Positions 51,166 to 62,710 of a DNA stretch of 64,000 bases are shown here, in pieces. Numbering within the stretch: the first letter of the stretch is position 1; every line of letters begins with the position of its first letter. The notes beneath the pieces were generated by a model. It ran no database searches and was not told where the DNA came from. It was given only the letters and a program-made list of their open reading frames with translations. The translations under genes and the position numbers were made by a program. Origin of the DNA: Manihot esculenta (taxonomy: Eukaryota > Streptophyta > Magnoliopsida > Malpighiales > Euphorbiaceae); NCBI RefSeq assembly GCF_001659605.2, contig NC_035168.2:3094058-3158057 (forward strand), read 5' to 3'.

Positions 51166-54003
51166 TACTTTTGACCTTTTTGATGTTTTTACGTCCTTGT
51201 TTGTTTCCTTCCTTCCTTTATGTATTGAGTAGAGAGAACGAGAGGGATTAGTTTCCTCTGGTATTCGCTTTTGAGTTATGTTTCCGTCCTCCTGAACGAA
51301 GATGCAGCTGACAGGTGGGGACAAAATATGAAGTAGTTATGAAGGAATATGGATTTTTGAGGGTCAATATCCGGCCGATCAGTGGGTGGGCCCGGGTTCT
51401 TTGTGGACCCTTCACCAACTCCTCAGTCCCCTCTCTCTTTCGTTGTATGCAGGTCGCCATCACCCACATTCAGGGAGCCAAAAGGATCAAGGCCCTGCAA
51501 GCATGCAAATTCTTTCGCGTGTGTTAGGCCGGTCTTTGTTAAAAGATTTTGGAATAACTTTTTAGTCCTGTGACTGTTATAATTTGAAAAAAAAATTATT
51601 ATTTAGTTTATGTGTTATTGAAGTTTATAATTAAAAAATATATTAAAATATTTTTATATTAAAAAAAATTTATTATTTAATTTATCTGATAATTTTAATA
51701 ATTAAATATTTTATTATTTAGTAAACTGTTTATAAATATTTTAAAATTTTAATTTTATAAAATTCAATAAAATTTGATTCAATTTTTAAATGAATAAATT
51801 TAAATTTAAATTTTAAATTCATTTAATAAAAAAATTAAATTTAAACTCTACGACACTTATGAATTTAGCTCATTTTTAAGTTTATGAACAAATTTATGAA
51901 TAATTTTTATTAAACAATATGAGATTAATACGACACTCATGAATTTAACTCATTTTTAAGTTTATGAATAAATTTATGAATAATTTTTATTAAATAATAT
52001 GAGATTAATATCACAACAGAATTAAGCTCACACTCTTCATAAACTCGCATAATCTAAATATAAAGAATTTTCAAATTTAACATTATATAGTATAATTATA
52101 CTTTTAAAACTTATAAATATTTAAAAGAACTCATTCTTGTATATATAATTTTTTAAATAAAATTGTTTAACTTTAAATTAAATTTTTTTATATATATAAA
52201 TAAATTAAACCGTTTTAAAACATGAACCAAATTTGAGTTCATTAATACTAAATTCGAATTCAAAATAAGTAAAATTTGAGTTTTACTGAAACTCGAAAAG
52301 AAACCGAAAAAAATTTTAACGATCCAAACTTAGCTCTTTAAAATTCAGTTTGGCTTGATTTATTTATACATCTATTATTTAATCGTTATATTTTACAAAA
52401 ATTCATTGATTTTTAATTTTGTAAAAATTTTATTAATTACTTTCTTTCGATAGAAAGTATTTTAATTTTTTTATAATATTTAATAACTAAAATTAATAAA
52501 AAAAAACTAATCAATATATTTTTAAAATATTAAAAATATTTTACATATTTTTTAAAATAAAAAAGCCAACACGCGACATAGAGATTAAATAGTAAAATTT
52601 TTTATACATTTAAAACTATATTTTTTTTCAAGTAAACTATTCTGCCTCAATATTTTACTTCCATTAAATTCAAGGTTATTCTATCAAAATTTTCTATTAC
52701 TCCTAGGTTGGAGCAACAACTAGGGATTGAGCACATCTCTCCCATTTCTATTCGTAAGATTGTCAAAAGGCTTTCCTTGAGTTTGATTGCAGGGGCGCTA
52801 ATGTGATCTTCCTTCAGCGGACTGAAACGTGCTTCACTTTAAGAGAGAAACTGTCTCTTGGTGGTCGGTTCATTGGCAACGCTAGATAGACGCAATCAAA
52901 CAATATGAGATCATCCGTCCAGAGTGATTAGTTTGACCAGGGCTCAAATCAGACTTTACCGAGCAATGATAAACTTAAGATCTCCATATGTAAACTTGCT
53001 AGTCGAAATAAAATTTTTAACTTTAAATATTCTTAAGGGTAAAGTGTAACAGTTTTCTTCATCCGATTGATATAAAAGCCAATACCTTATGTGTCGCAAA
53101 TTTGATGGCATTGGCTGTTAGACGCTCTTTAAGTTGAGACTTCCTTTCCATCTATTGATTGAACTCCCGTAGAGATGGAGTACTAACTGCTCCTGGAAAA
53201 AAAGCTGTACATCAATGGTAGAATTCACTCCCCAATGCCACGACTAAGAACGCTTACAGCTTCACTAGTCTTCCACTAAGTTTACAAGCCGCTTAACTAT
53301 TGTAATTGACTTCCAAGATCTCAATTTTCGAGTTGACAGGGAACGTAGATAAGGTGAGTGAGTCATAAACTTAAAAAATGATCAAAATATACATAAAAAT
53401 AAATTATATTTACATACTTGCAAAAAACTATATGTTAATATTTATTGAGCAACATAAATAAGTCAAATTAAATTTTTTTTACTTTTTTTCATGGCCAAAT
53501 AAGCTCAATTCAAATTTTTTACCAATTAAGTCTATATATTTAAAGGTCAAACAAGTTCTAACATAATATAATTTTTTTTATAATTTAAAATATTAAAAAT
53601 TTAGTATTTTAATTAACATATCTTTTTTTTAAAAAATATATAGATATAATTTTTAAAATTATAAAAATAAAAAATTTTATTATATAAAAATATTTTTATT
53701 ATTAAAAATAATATCATATTAAACGATGGCTGTAAAAATACAGTATTTAATTGGCAAAAAAATTAATATGAAGTTATAGGACTTGATCTTGGTAGTGCCG
53801 TAGGGGTATCTCAGAATGCAACTACTAGTCTTTGCTATCTAAATCAACCCTTTCACTTGATATTTGTCTACACTTAATATATGTTATAATGAAATTTATC
53901 CTTTTTAAAAAACTATGTTGATAAAATAGTTACTAACCCATAAGTACGTTATAACAAAAAATGGGAAACTATAATTTTAAGAAAAGTGAGAAACTATAAT
54001 TTT
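51166..54003. other. EXO70A1 upstream region and intergenic DNA
   Basis: 51166-51540 is the EXO70A1 5' leader and promoter: it is GC-richer and shows no clear TATA box. 51.55-52.67 kb is AT-rich repeat-like DNA, including an 80-bp tandem duplication. 52.68-53.36 kb changes abruptly to mixed composition with stops in every frame. Phrases there such as 'NTLCVANLMALAVRRSL' faintly resemble the end of a retroelement RNase H domain, so a decayed retroelement is possible but unproven. 53.4-54.0 kb is AT-rich without features. Confidence 0.45.
51851..52010. repeat. 80-bp tandem duplication, two copies
   Basis: Copy 1 is 51851-51930 and copy 2 is 51931-52010. Both run from 'cgacact' to 'gagattaata' and differ at only about four positions, so the duplication is recent compared with the surrounding decayed repeats. 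Confidence 0.92.
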
Positions 54004-54126
54004 AAGAGTGAATATTATTAGCACTCCGAGGCACTGGTGGAAAGTGCATCCTGATGGATTTGAGAGGTCTAAGATTTGACTCCACAAACCTCTATTTAAA
54101 AAAAAAAAAAAGAGTGAATATTATTA
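54004..54126 (+). mobile_element. Short SINE with 17-bp perfect target-site duplication
   Basis: AAGAGTGAATATTATTA is present at 54004-54020 and 54110-54126. The ~77-bp body between them (from 54021) is much less AT-rich than its surroundings and ends in a run of A. It contains 'ggtggaaagtgcatcc', like an A box, and 'ggtctaagatttgactcc', a degenerate form of the tRNA B box GGTTCGANTCC. Body, A-tail and duplication together identify a tRNA-type plant SINE. It is short, so the 5' end may be truncated. Confidence 0.8.
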
Positions 54127-55077
54127 ATAATTTATTTTATCAAGTAAATTAAAATTTTATTTTATATTATTATTTTCCATAGAGTAAAGTCATTCCAGAA
54201 TTGTTTTAGCTGTTAGAACCTCCCTTGCTTCATATCCATATTGGCCTCTATAAGCTAAACTGTTTCTCTAACCATAGGCTCCACCAGAGAGACCCACGAA
54301 ACTTTCTTCTCCTTTATTTATTTATTTATTTATTTTTATGTCGAAGACCCATGAAACTTTCTGGGTAATTACGCTTCATGACTTGGCACTATTGAACTCT
54401 GTGAAATCCATGAATATCTTTACTTTACAATTCAATTGTGACAGAACTTTGGAAGGTGATTTGGAGAAGGCACCAAATTGAATTAGAATTTGATACATCA
54501 TCTAACCATTTGCAGAATAAAATAAGTTTGAAATTTCACAAAAACACAAAAGAAGAAGGGTGAGGGAGAGCATTCCAATGGCAGAAGTTGGTCATAATTG
54601 TTTTCCTGTATTGTCTCATGCCAGAGGCTGAAAAAACACAACACTAAAGAAAACAGTTCTTTGCAGAGTATGCATTGCTGCCACAAGCATTAAATGTTTC
54701 ACAAAAGAAACCATATGAAAACAAACCAAGTACCATCCAATAAGCTTAAGATTATTCTCTATATATATATCTTAATACTAGTCAATTGACTTCAAATCAA
54801 GATCTAACCACACATTTTTTATTTCTACAAAGCTTAGCATAGCATAGACAAGTTTCTCTTTTTGCTTTGCAATTGGTAGAGGCATACACATATGACAACA
54901 TAGATTTCATCTAACGACTATTTCTTCAGCTCAACTGCACAAAACCCTAAAAGATTATTTATTTATATTAGCCTCCTAATTTTATATTCTTATCCTACAA
55001 GTCTACAGGTCTTATTCTATTATTATCTTTCTTGACCACTTTCTAGTTTCCACATCTAAAATTGGAGAAGAGAAAGC
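54127..55077. other. Intergenic region and probable 3' UTR of the next gene
   Basis: No coding region is seen. A minus-strand frame at 54498-54686 is low-complexity and unsupported. The last ~200 bp are likely the 3' UTR of the minus-strand gene ending at 55078. Confidence 0.5.
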
Positions 55078-56767
55078 TCAATAAGTCCACTCCTGAGGCA
55101 ACCCCATTTCTGGATGAAGATGACAATTGTTGACCCCTACCCTTCTCACTGAATTCCTCTGTTGGGTTGCCTGAATCTCTTGTCTACTTCTCATACCTAC
55201 CATAACATTAAATAAGGCACAAAACAGAAGACATTAGATTAAAGATCTAGCAGAGGTTAAAAAAAATTATCAATATCATCAATGCAAATATTCTTTCTTT
55301 TATTTTTTTATTAAAGATCTGGGAAAGCTCAGCAAACCAAGCCAAACAGTATTCTGCATTATACAACTGACAACTCGCAAAAAAGCAGTTGAACTTTAAA
55401 AGATCTTTTTTTTTTCATTTTTTGTTTTTTTACAGAAAGCAAGTGTAAATATCATAAATAATAACAAGGCCCCAGCCACAGCATTATTATTTTATTTGGG
55501 GTCCATCCATTAAAAGAAAATAATTAAAGGAACTATAAGCATACACATATATTTAATCTGATCCCCAAATTGTAAGTTCAGTTTAAGATGGGAACTATAA
55601 CCATCATTTTTGCCTAAAAATAGTAAAGGTCTTCATCTCCTGACATAATGCCAATTCTTGTTTTGGTTCTTAGTCAAACGGCTCAAGACATAATTCCATT
55701 TACTATGAACATGACAAACAAATAAATTGAAACAAAATGCACAGCTTGGTCAAATCACCATTAAGAGTCAAGCAAAGGATAACACAGAGAATCAATTTTC
55801 CACCTCATAATCCCTTAATATCAACTGTGTTTCAATTCTACAACGCATGTTAGCTTCACCCTTGAGAAGAAAACTACCCCAATATCAAGATACTCGTAAG
55901 AAGAAGACTACACAAACCAAAAATGAAGACAAAGCACGCCAACTTACCTTGCTTCCTTTTTACATCAGTGGTAGCAGGAGTGGTGGTTGTGGGGTTCACA
56001 ATGCGAGGATGAAAAACCCCAGTACCCCCAGATTCTCTCACAATACCACCACCGCTTCCTCTAACTCCAAATCCACTTCCTTGAAACGGGTCCAGCCGAT
56101 TTTGGAGAGGGTTTCGATGCCTCTGCATAACCCTAGGCCTTGTCTCCATGTAGCTATCAACCTACACATAAACAAACCATCAATGTTTTAGATCCCCGTA
56201 TTAAAGCTGACAAAAAAGCAAGGCCTTTGATAGGACAAGCAATAATAAAAAGAAACGGACTTATATTTCCTGTTTTTCCACCTGTGGCTGGGCTTGAAGC
56301 TCGTAAAACGGTTCAGACCGGGCCAAAACGGAACCGGTGCCGTACCCATTAAGTCTTTGACCAAGCTCAGCACCGCCATTGAAACCAAGGTACCCAGATG
56401 GCAAATGGCTAGCGTATATATCTCGAACCGCCAGTTTAAGCCCCTTTAAAAACCACCAAATAGAGCCAAAAACATCAGTTAGCCAGCCATGCAAGACACC
56501 GCCATTAAAAAAGATTAAAGAAAATAAAGAAAACAAAAAAGATTATAAGGCTCAAAGAACCTGGGAGTTGAGAGCAGGTTTTGGAGGGGGACTTGAAAGA
56601 GATGAAGATGAGTGATTTTGGAGCAAAGAAAGAGCAGCGAAATGGCCAGCAAGGTCCTCCATGCAAGAGAGGCGATAAGGATTGTATTTTGAAGGAACTT
56701 CATTGAGGAAAATATCAGAGGGAAGCCAAAGTTCCCCGTCGTCCAAATTTGGAGGAAACTCCGCCAT
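55078..56767 (-). CDS. Conserved plant protein of unknown function ending in QEWTY, 4 exons, 233 aa
   Basis: Coding exons in order: 56561-56767, 56282-56443, 55948-56161 and 55078-55196. All introns are GT-AG with matching phases. The protein starts MAEFPPNLDDGELWLPSDIF, then MEDLAGHFAALSLL and a Ser/Pro-rich linker. Exon 2 encodes LAVRDIYASHLPSGYLGF. Exon 3 is rich in Arg and Gly (QRHRNPLQNRLDPFQGSGFG) with a Thr run. Exon 4 ends HLHPEMGLPQEWTY. There is no signal peptide, membrane segment or enzyme motif. The basic, glycine-rich middle could bind nucleic acid, but that is a guess. I recall uncharacterised plant proteins with the same beginning and end, so conservation seems likely. The GC-richer G-box island at 58.3-58.7 kb lies upstream. 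Confidence 0.85.
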
Positions 56768-58257
56768 TAAAGAAAGAAAGAAACAGTAGCTAAGGAGATG
56801 GAAAGAGAGTGAAACATAGCCAAACAGGGGGTTGAAGCTTCAACTTGAAGAGTTGGAAGCGGGATTTTTATGTTATTTTTCTTTTTGGGAATAGGCGACA
56901 GTAAGGAGCAAAGAGAAGGAGAGGCTCAGGTTTCAAAATGACGTTACGATAGTCTCTCTCTTTATAAAAAGGATTATTGGAAAGTGATGGGAAAAAGCGA
57001 GTGAAGAAAAACTATAAGGCCTGTTTGGTTGACAGAAAATACAGATGACAATGCGTAGGTTATTCTAATAAAAATATAAATTAATTATTTCTTCACAATA
57101 AAGACATTTTAAATTTTTTATAATAAAAGTTTATTATTTAATTTATTAATTTTTAAAATAAATTAAAATATTAAAAAATATATTAAATCATCCTTTTATA
57201 AGTTTATAAACATAATAAGGGAAATTAATATTTATTAATTGAATGTTTAATTAGTAAAATTTCAAAAAAATATAGCAATAAGTTAAATTATTTTCCATTT
57301 CTTTTTATGTTTAATTTTTGGAATGTTTATTAAAAACTCATCCAATAATAGGAAAAATTTTCATTTGCTCCATGTTCGAACATAATTAATTATTTCGCAA
57401 CCGATTATGTGTTGGCTTAGAAGAAGATAAAGCATAATGAGGGTGATAACATGTTGTGAGGTGAGCAACGTGGAGAACAGCGGCAAAAACTAGGGATGAA
57501 AATGTTTCCATCCCATCAAATCTTAATAAATTGAGTTTAAATTTTAAAATTAATTTATATTATTAATTTAGATTAAATTTAAATTTTATATATAAAATAT
57601 TTATTAATTCTTAATAAAATGAATTTGAAATGAGTTTAAATTTAAAAATTAATTTTTGATAACTAATTAATTTTACTTAATATTGTTTATTTTATATTAT
57701 TATGCCATATAATATAGGTATTTGAAGTTTATATTTATTTACTAAATTTAAATGTATGAATTTTATATAAAGTTGAACGAATCCAATGATGTTTACTAAG
57801 TTTTATTTTTAAAGAAATATAATTTATAATATAAAATTATATAAACATTGTATAATTGAAAAATATTTTAGATTAGCTTAATTTACTATATATATTTTCT
57901 CTTTTAAAATTTCGTTTACTATATATCTTATTGTATATACATATGTCATTACATGTGAATAATTTTATTAATATATGTTATGCATAGTTTGGCCTCTATA
58001 ATTAAAATCAACAACAATGTTACTAATATTTTATGATTATAATTAAATAATTTAATGAATTGTTATTAATATAATTTTATTATATTAATTTGTAAAAAAA
58101 ATATGTTTATATATTTCAAAATTAACTATTTTTTAATTTCATTTATTTTTCATCGAACAGTTACTTTAAAAAAAGTATTATTCATGTAAATTTTATAAAA
58201 TAAAGTTCAAATTTTCGTAAATTAATCGAAATTTATAATTTAAATTTTCATCTGAAA
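56768..58257. other. Promoter-side flank and AT-rich intergenic DNA
   Basis: 56768-57010 is the probable 5' leader and core promoter of the gene ending in QEWTY. From 57.05 to 58.25 kb the DNA is very AT-rich with phrases shared with 2.0-3.3 and 51.6-52.6 kb. No gene is seen. Confidence 0.55.
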
Positions 58258-58740
58258 ATGACAAACACAAAAAATAGTGTGAAAAGAAATAGAGGTCCAA
58301 ACGAGGCCCCTGAGGTACTCAGATCACGTGACCCGCTCGGCACACGATATGAACCTATGAGCGGGCCAGGGCCTTATCGCTTGCTGCTTCGCTCTCCACT
58401 TTCTCAAGCCGTTTCGGCTTGTCCTTTTACCTTCCCATTTTTCTTTACTCCCTTCAGCGTAAACCAAAATCTCTACTTTCCCTACTATTTTGACATCTGG
58501 ATAAGTGGACACGTGGTGGTGCATTCAAGTAAGTTCAATATTAGATGTAGTCGAAGGCGTAGAGGCGGTTATATTGGAACGGCTGATATGTGGCCTGGAA
58601 AAAAATCAACGCCAACGGATGGTATTTCTGCTTTCAGTCTGTCCATGGAGTTACACGTGTCCGGCTAGTGTTTATTGTGGAGAAATTACTAATACAAGGT
58701 CGCCTCCACGAACCTTGCGGTGTCTTACAGCCTTTTGAAT
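58258..58740. promoter_or_regulatory. GC-richer island with three G-boxes
   Basis: An abrupt change to mixed composition within extremely AT-rich DNA. CACGTG occurs at 58325-58330, 58510-58515 (as ACACGTGG, an ABRE form) and 58654-58659 (ACACGTGT). These are binding sites for bZIP and bHLH factors. The island is about 1.5-2 kb upstream of the minus-strand gene starting at 56767, and about 1.6 kb past the 3' end of the gene at 60323. It has a 136-codon open frame on the plus strand, but no domain is recognisable, so I prefer a regulatory or ancient-promoter reading. Confidence 0.45.
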
Positions 58741-59789
58741 ATCGATAAATTTCGATAGAATGGAATCATAAGTATAAAAAAAATTAAATAGTTCGTAAAT
58801 TACTTTAAATTCAATTGGATAAAAATTTAATTAAATTCAATTTAATTTTTAAATAAATTAAATTTAAATTTAAATTTTAAATTTATTTAATAAATAAAAT
58901 AAATTTAAATTTAAATTTTAAATTTATTTAATAAATAAAATAAATTTAAATTTTATAATATTTAATTCGTTAAAACTTATTAAACTCGATTAATTTTTAA
59001 ATTTATAAATAAATTTATAAACAATCTTATTTAAATAAATTAAAATTATTATCATAATAAAAATTAAACTTGATAAAAGTTTAATTTATCTTAATTCATT
59101 CATTTATTAAATAAGTTAAATTTAAATTTTTATCCAAATGAATAAAATTTAAATTTGATTTAAATTTTAATAAATTAAATTTAAACTTTTAAAAATTTCG
59201 ACTTATTCAATTCGTTTACAACCTAATGAATTATTATGAAATTTTATTAATTGTCTTACCTAAAAATTATTCAATTCAAAATATTTTTTCTATATTTTAT
59301 AAAAAAATTTTTGTTTTTTCATAATATTTTTAGACATTTATATCATTTAGTCCCAAAAATTGTTATATATATTTTTTCATTTATATAATTTTAAGTAGTT
59401 GTACTATTTGTTTATCTAGATAAGGTTAAACATGTTTATTATTGATTTTTTTAACATAAATATTAAAAATTTAATTTAATTTAATTGAGTAATTTTAATA
59501 TAGAAATTAATTAGTAAATCTTTAAAAAATTCAAAAATTTTATAATAATTCTCAAAAGAAAATAAGTCAACGAAAATAATCAGAAACTCAACATTTTAGT
59601 TTGTTTAATAAGTGGAGAAAGTTGGTGGATGAGTGAGCACATTAAAATTTGGATCATAAGCTAAAATTAAACCTATTAAAGGTCCAAAGGGGTAGCATCC
59701 ATAGATGTTTCATGAGGGCAACGGGAATTCTGGACATCAAAAATTTCTAATGTCTTGTTAATTTATCTAAGGGTCGTAGAGACATAGAA
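58741..59789. other. Extremely AT-rich intergenic DNA with short tandem repeat
   Basis: Between about 58.86 and 58.95 kb, a ~43-bp unit of the type 'aaatttaaatttaaatttta' plus 'aatttatttaataaataaaa' is repeated twice. Nothing else can be named. Confidence 0.6.
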
Positions 59790-59996
59790 TAAAAAGGAAA
59801 TGGTTCTTTCTCATATCAATCAAAGAACCAATTATGACGCTTGTCTTCATGCAAATTGGCAAACACTCCCAAGGCGGGCCTTGTATTTTGTTTTTCAGGA
59901 GTCTTTTGTATTTTTTCTTTCAACTCTTGTAATTTTAGGCTTGAGCCTGTTTTAATGAAAACTTTTATTTTCTGACCAAAAAAAAAATCCCAAGCC
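59790..59996 (+). mobile_element. LINE-like 3' end with poly(A) tail
   Basis: The segment ends '...aatgaaaacttttattttctgacc' followed by an A-run, a common shape for 3' ends of plant L1-type LINEs. One plus-strand frame reads HINQRTNYDACLHANWQTLP, which resembles the R-x-N-x-x-A-D-x-L-A-N-W end of the RNase H domain in plant LINEs, allowing for damage. A loose direct repeat ('atcataagctaaaa' near 59653, 'atcccaagccaaaa' near 59988) might be an old target-site duplication. This is a 5'-truncated fragment. Confidence 0.45.
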
Positions 59997-60322
59997 AAAA
60001 CCCCAGTCTCTTTTTCTTCAATTAGCAGCCAAATTACCCAAAATCACGCAATTTCAATTTCTTCATTTATCACAATTCACAAACATATGTGCCATTTTCT
60101 TCTACCCAACCCCTTTTTTTTATACACCCACATACGGTACTAGTATATATTTACCCTAAGTTTATAAGGACAGTCATATACAATATAGCAAGGTATACAA
60201 TTACTTACCGTATACCACACCACACCCTCTTCTCTCCTGTCTTCTTCCTGCTACGCACAGACAAACTCCTCAATCAAAACAAATCTCTATGATGCGCTAT
60301 CGTGTATCACCCCTCAACTTGA

Positions 60323-61009
60323 TTATTTAACGGGCCGGGCAATTGGACCCGCCGGCGACCTGAACCCGAAAGTAATAGTATCGTGAACACACCAATGGAA
60401 CCCAACATCTCCATCCGTCTCTTTAGCCCTCGAGCATTCTTCACATACTACGACTTTATTGGTTCTTTCTGCTTCCAAGTTCAACCCTTCGAATCCCAAG
60501 CCCATTTTCATCAAGTACCTTTCTTTCTCCATCTGCAGCTCACTGACCCGTCTTTCATACCCGGTTCGGCCCAAATCGAGGTTAGAGAACTCAACATTGT
60601 TGATTGCAATAGTATTACCGTCTCGCCTCAAAAGCATCACATTGGCAGGGAGATCAACACGGTTCTGCATAATTTCGGCCATCTCACGGCTCTTCCGCCT
60701 CCGCTCACGCTTTGATCGCTTCAGAACTATAAGAAAGAAGCAATCCTTCCCGCAAGAAATCGCCGAGAAATCAAAATTTCCGATGACGGGGATTCTTGAG
60801 CCGCACCTCGTGTCTGTGAGATAAATAGAGAACTGGTATGGAGACAATACAAGTTTCTCGCTGATAATCGATTGGAAAATTTTGAAATTCAAAGAACGGG
60901 AAACAACGACGTTGCCCAGGCAAGTCTTCTGTTCTCCATCGAAGAACACCACCGGAAACGACGCCTCGGCCTTGGCCGTGCCCGCGGCAGCCACCCCCTC
61001 CATCATCAT
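60323..61009 (-). CDS. Uncharacterised plant protein, DUF7138-like, 228 aa
   Basis: Intronless. Three consecutive Met codons start the frame at 61009. Residues 15-60 (ASFPVVFFDGEQKTCLGNVV, then LNFKIFQSIISEKLVLSPYQ) and 85-105 (CGKDCFFLIVLKRSKRERRR) match my memory of a plant-only family annotated DUF7138. Near residue 120 there is ANVMLLRRDG. The C-terminal part contains CEECSRAK, and later HWCVHD. The paired Cys and His could bind a metal ion, but no known zinc-finger pattern is complete. The basic block RSKRERRRKSR at about 98-108 could be a nuclear signal. Function is unknown. TGACGTCA lies just upstream of the start (61018-61025). Confidence 0.8.
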   Translation of the reverse strand: MMMEGVAAAGTAKAEASFPVVFFDGEQKTCLGNVVVSRSLNFKIFQSIISEKLVLSPYQFSIYLTDTRCGSRIPVIGNFDFSAISCGKDCFFLIVLKRSKRERRRKSREMAEIMQNRVDLPANVMLLRRDGNTIAINNVEFSNLDLGRTGYERRVSELQMEKERYLMKMGLGFEGLNLEAERTNKVVVCEECSRAKETDGDVGFHWCVHDTITFGFRSPAGPIARPVK

Positions 61010-61025
61010 TGGCGGGATGACGTCA
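61009..61025 (-). promoter_or_regulatory. TGACGTCA palindrome and E2F-like site at the start of the DUF7138-like gene
   Basis: Immediately before the ATG the sequence contains TTGGCGGGA (E2F-like) and then TGACGTCA at 61018-61025, a perfect bZIP palindrome. The position would be in the 5' leader. Function is inferred from motif identity only. Confidence 0.4.
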
Positions 61026-61932
61026 CGAGGTTAGGTGTATTGAAGGGGTTTGGCACATTAAAGCGAAAAGCATTGGCTGACAAATAAACAGAGAAAACAG
61101 TTTATATACAAGAGGCGGGGTTCAGGAGAAAGAGGGAGTGAAAAAGGTAAACTTAGAGAGGCGGTTAGGGTATTTTCGGAATAACAAAAAAATTGCAAAA
61201 CTAGTAAAAGTTGCTGGAAGCTGGAAAAACGACGCGTCGCAATTGGTTTGTGCGAGTTTTCCCTCTAAGTCCCTATTTTGTCGCTTGTCAGGTCGAACTT
61301 GCCCTTCAAAGTTTGATAAATTAGTACGAGAAATAAGTTGAGTTAAACTCAGCTAAAAGGATCAAATAAATTTAATTTAAATTTTTTTATAATTAAAATT
61401 TTATTTATTTTATTAAAAAAATATTTTTATATTTTTTAATATTTAAACTATATAAATTTTTTTATTTAATAAAAAATATTTACACTTTAAAATTTTTATT
61501 AAAATTTATATATATAAATTTATAATAAATTTTATTTTTTAAATTAAAATTAAATAATAAAAAATAAATTATCTTGTTAAAAAATATTTTTTATAAAAAA
61601 TATTTTTAAATATAAATTATTTTTTATTAATAAATGCAGATTAATTTTATAGATTTTTATTAAATTAAATAAATTTTGATATAATATAATATTATTAAAA
61701 ACAGTAAATAAGTTTTAAAATTATAAAAATAAAATTTTATTATATAAAAAATTGTTTTATTATAAAAAATAATAGTATATTTAGTGATGAATTAATTTTG
61801 AATAAAAATATAAAAGTTTAATTAATCAAAATTTAAATCGAGCCTTTTTGATCCTTAAGTAAAAATAAGGGTCTTACATGGACTTTTATCATCGTGGGTG
61901 TTCAACCGTGGACGTATTTTCAGGGGGCTTAA
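61026..61932. other. Upstream flank and AT-rich intergenic DNA
   Basis: 61.03-61.35 kb is the upstream flank of the DUF7138-like gene. 61.35-61.86 kb is very AT-rich. No gene is seen. Confidence 0.55.
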
Positions 61933-62710
61933 ATGCTCGAAGGTTTCTGCTTCGTTTTCTCTAACAGCCTTATCAATGGAAACGCCTTCTTAAGGGATGT
62001 TGAGATTTGTCTCGTTAGCGATGCCCACAAAAAGGTTAGAACTTCAGCGAAATATTGGTGTTTATATAACGATAATAATATTAGGGTTGTTAATTACGCG
62101 AATTTTTGGGCTTGATTTTGTAGATATTTGCGGATTCGGAGATGATCATACCGGACACATGGCAAATGCCTCTGTTAGATTCAGTTATTTTCTTTCTTAA
62201 TCTCATTTTAGCTTGATTTGTATTGTGGAAAATGCTATGGGGTAATGCTCGATTCTGTTTGATTAAAGGATTTGCTAGTTAATTTGACAGTTCTATGTGT
62301 GAGTTGTTTACGCTCAGTGAATTGGTTCTCTTAACATATTGTCACAGATCATTATAATTTTGAGACTAGATGGCCTACTTGAAAGCGTTTTGTTAATATT
62401 ATAATAAAAAAGATTTCTAATGCAATTGGCTTGGGAGTCATGAGCTTGTGTTTTACAGGGTGGTTCTGTGAACAGGAGGACCTTGGAGACGCAGCAATGT
62501 GAGAACTGAGGAAGAGTGACTTCAGCTGAGTTTCTTGCAGAGGTAGGCTTGTGTGTTTTTGATGAATACGCTGATTGGTGGCATCTATGAATTGGGAGAC
62601 ATGCTCTGCTCTGCATTTATCACTAACAAAATTCTTGGTATACAGGCTCCATGGCTGACATAGACTTCCCACTCCAAGTCAGAGAGTGGTTTATTTGTTG
62701 CCAGATTTGA
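61933..62710 (+). other. Candidate spliced transcript, coding status uncertain
   Basis: A 34-codon open start (61933-62034, MLEGFCFVFSNSLINGNAFL...) ends in AAAAAG|GTTAGA. Two exon-like pieces follow: 62459-62542, flanked by TTTACAG and GTAGGC, and one starting at 62646 after TATACAG. Joining the first two in frame gives only about 50 residues before a stop. The pieces are GC-richer than their surroundings. A non-coding or 5'-leader transcript divergent from the 61-kb gene seems more likely than a protein gene. Confidence 0.25.

Noticed and set aside
52681..53360. Decayed retroelement coding region
   Set aside because: One short phrase resembles an RNase H end, but stops interrupt all frames and no ends are visible; kept only as a remark.
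58258..58668. 136-codon plus-strand open frame as a gene
   Set aside because: No family resemblance, and its length is explained by the low stop-codon density of a GC-richer block.
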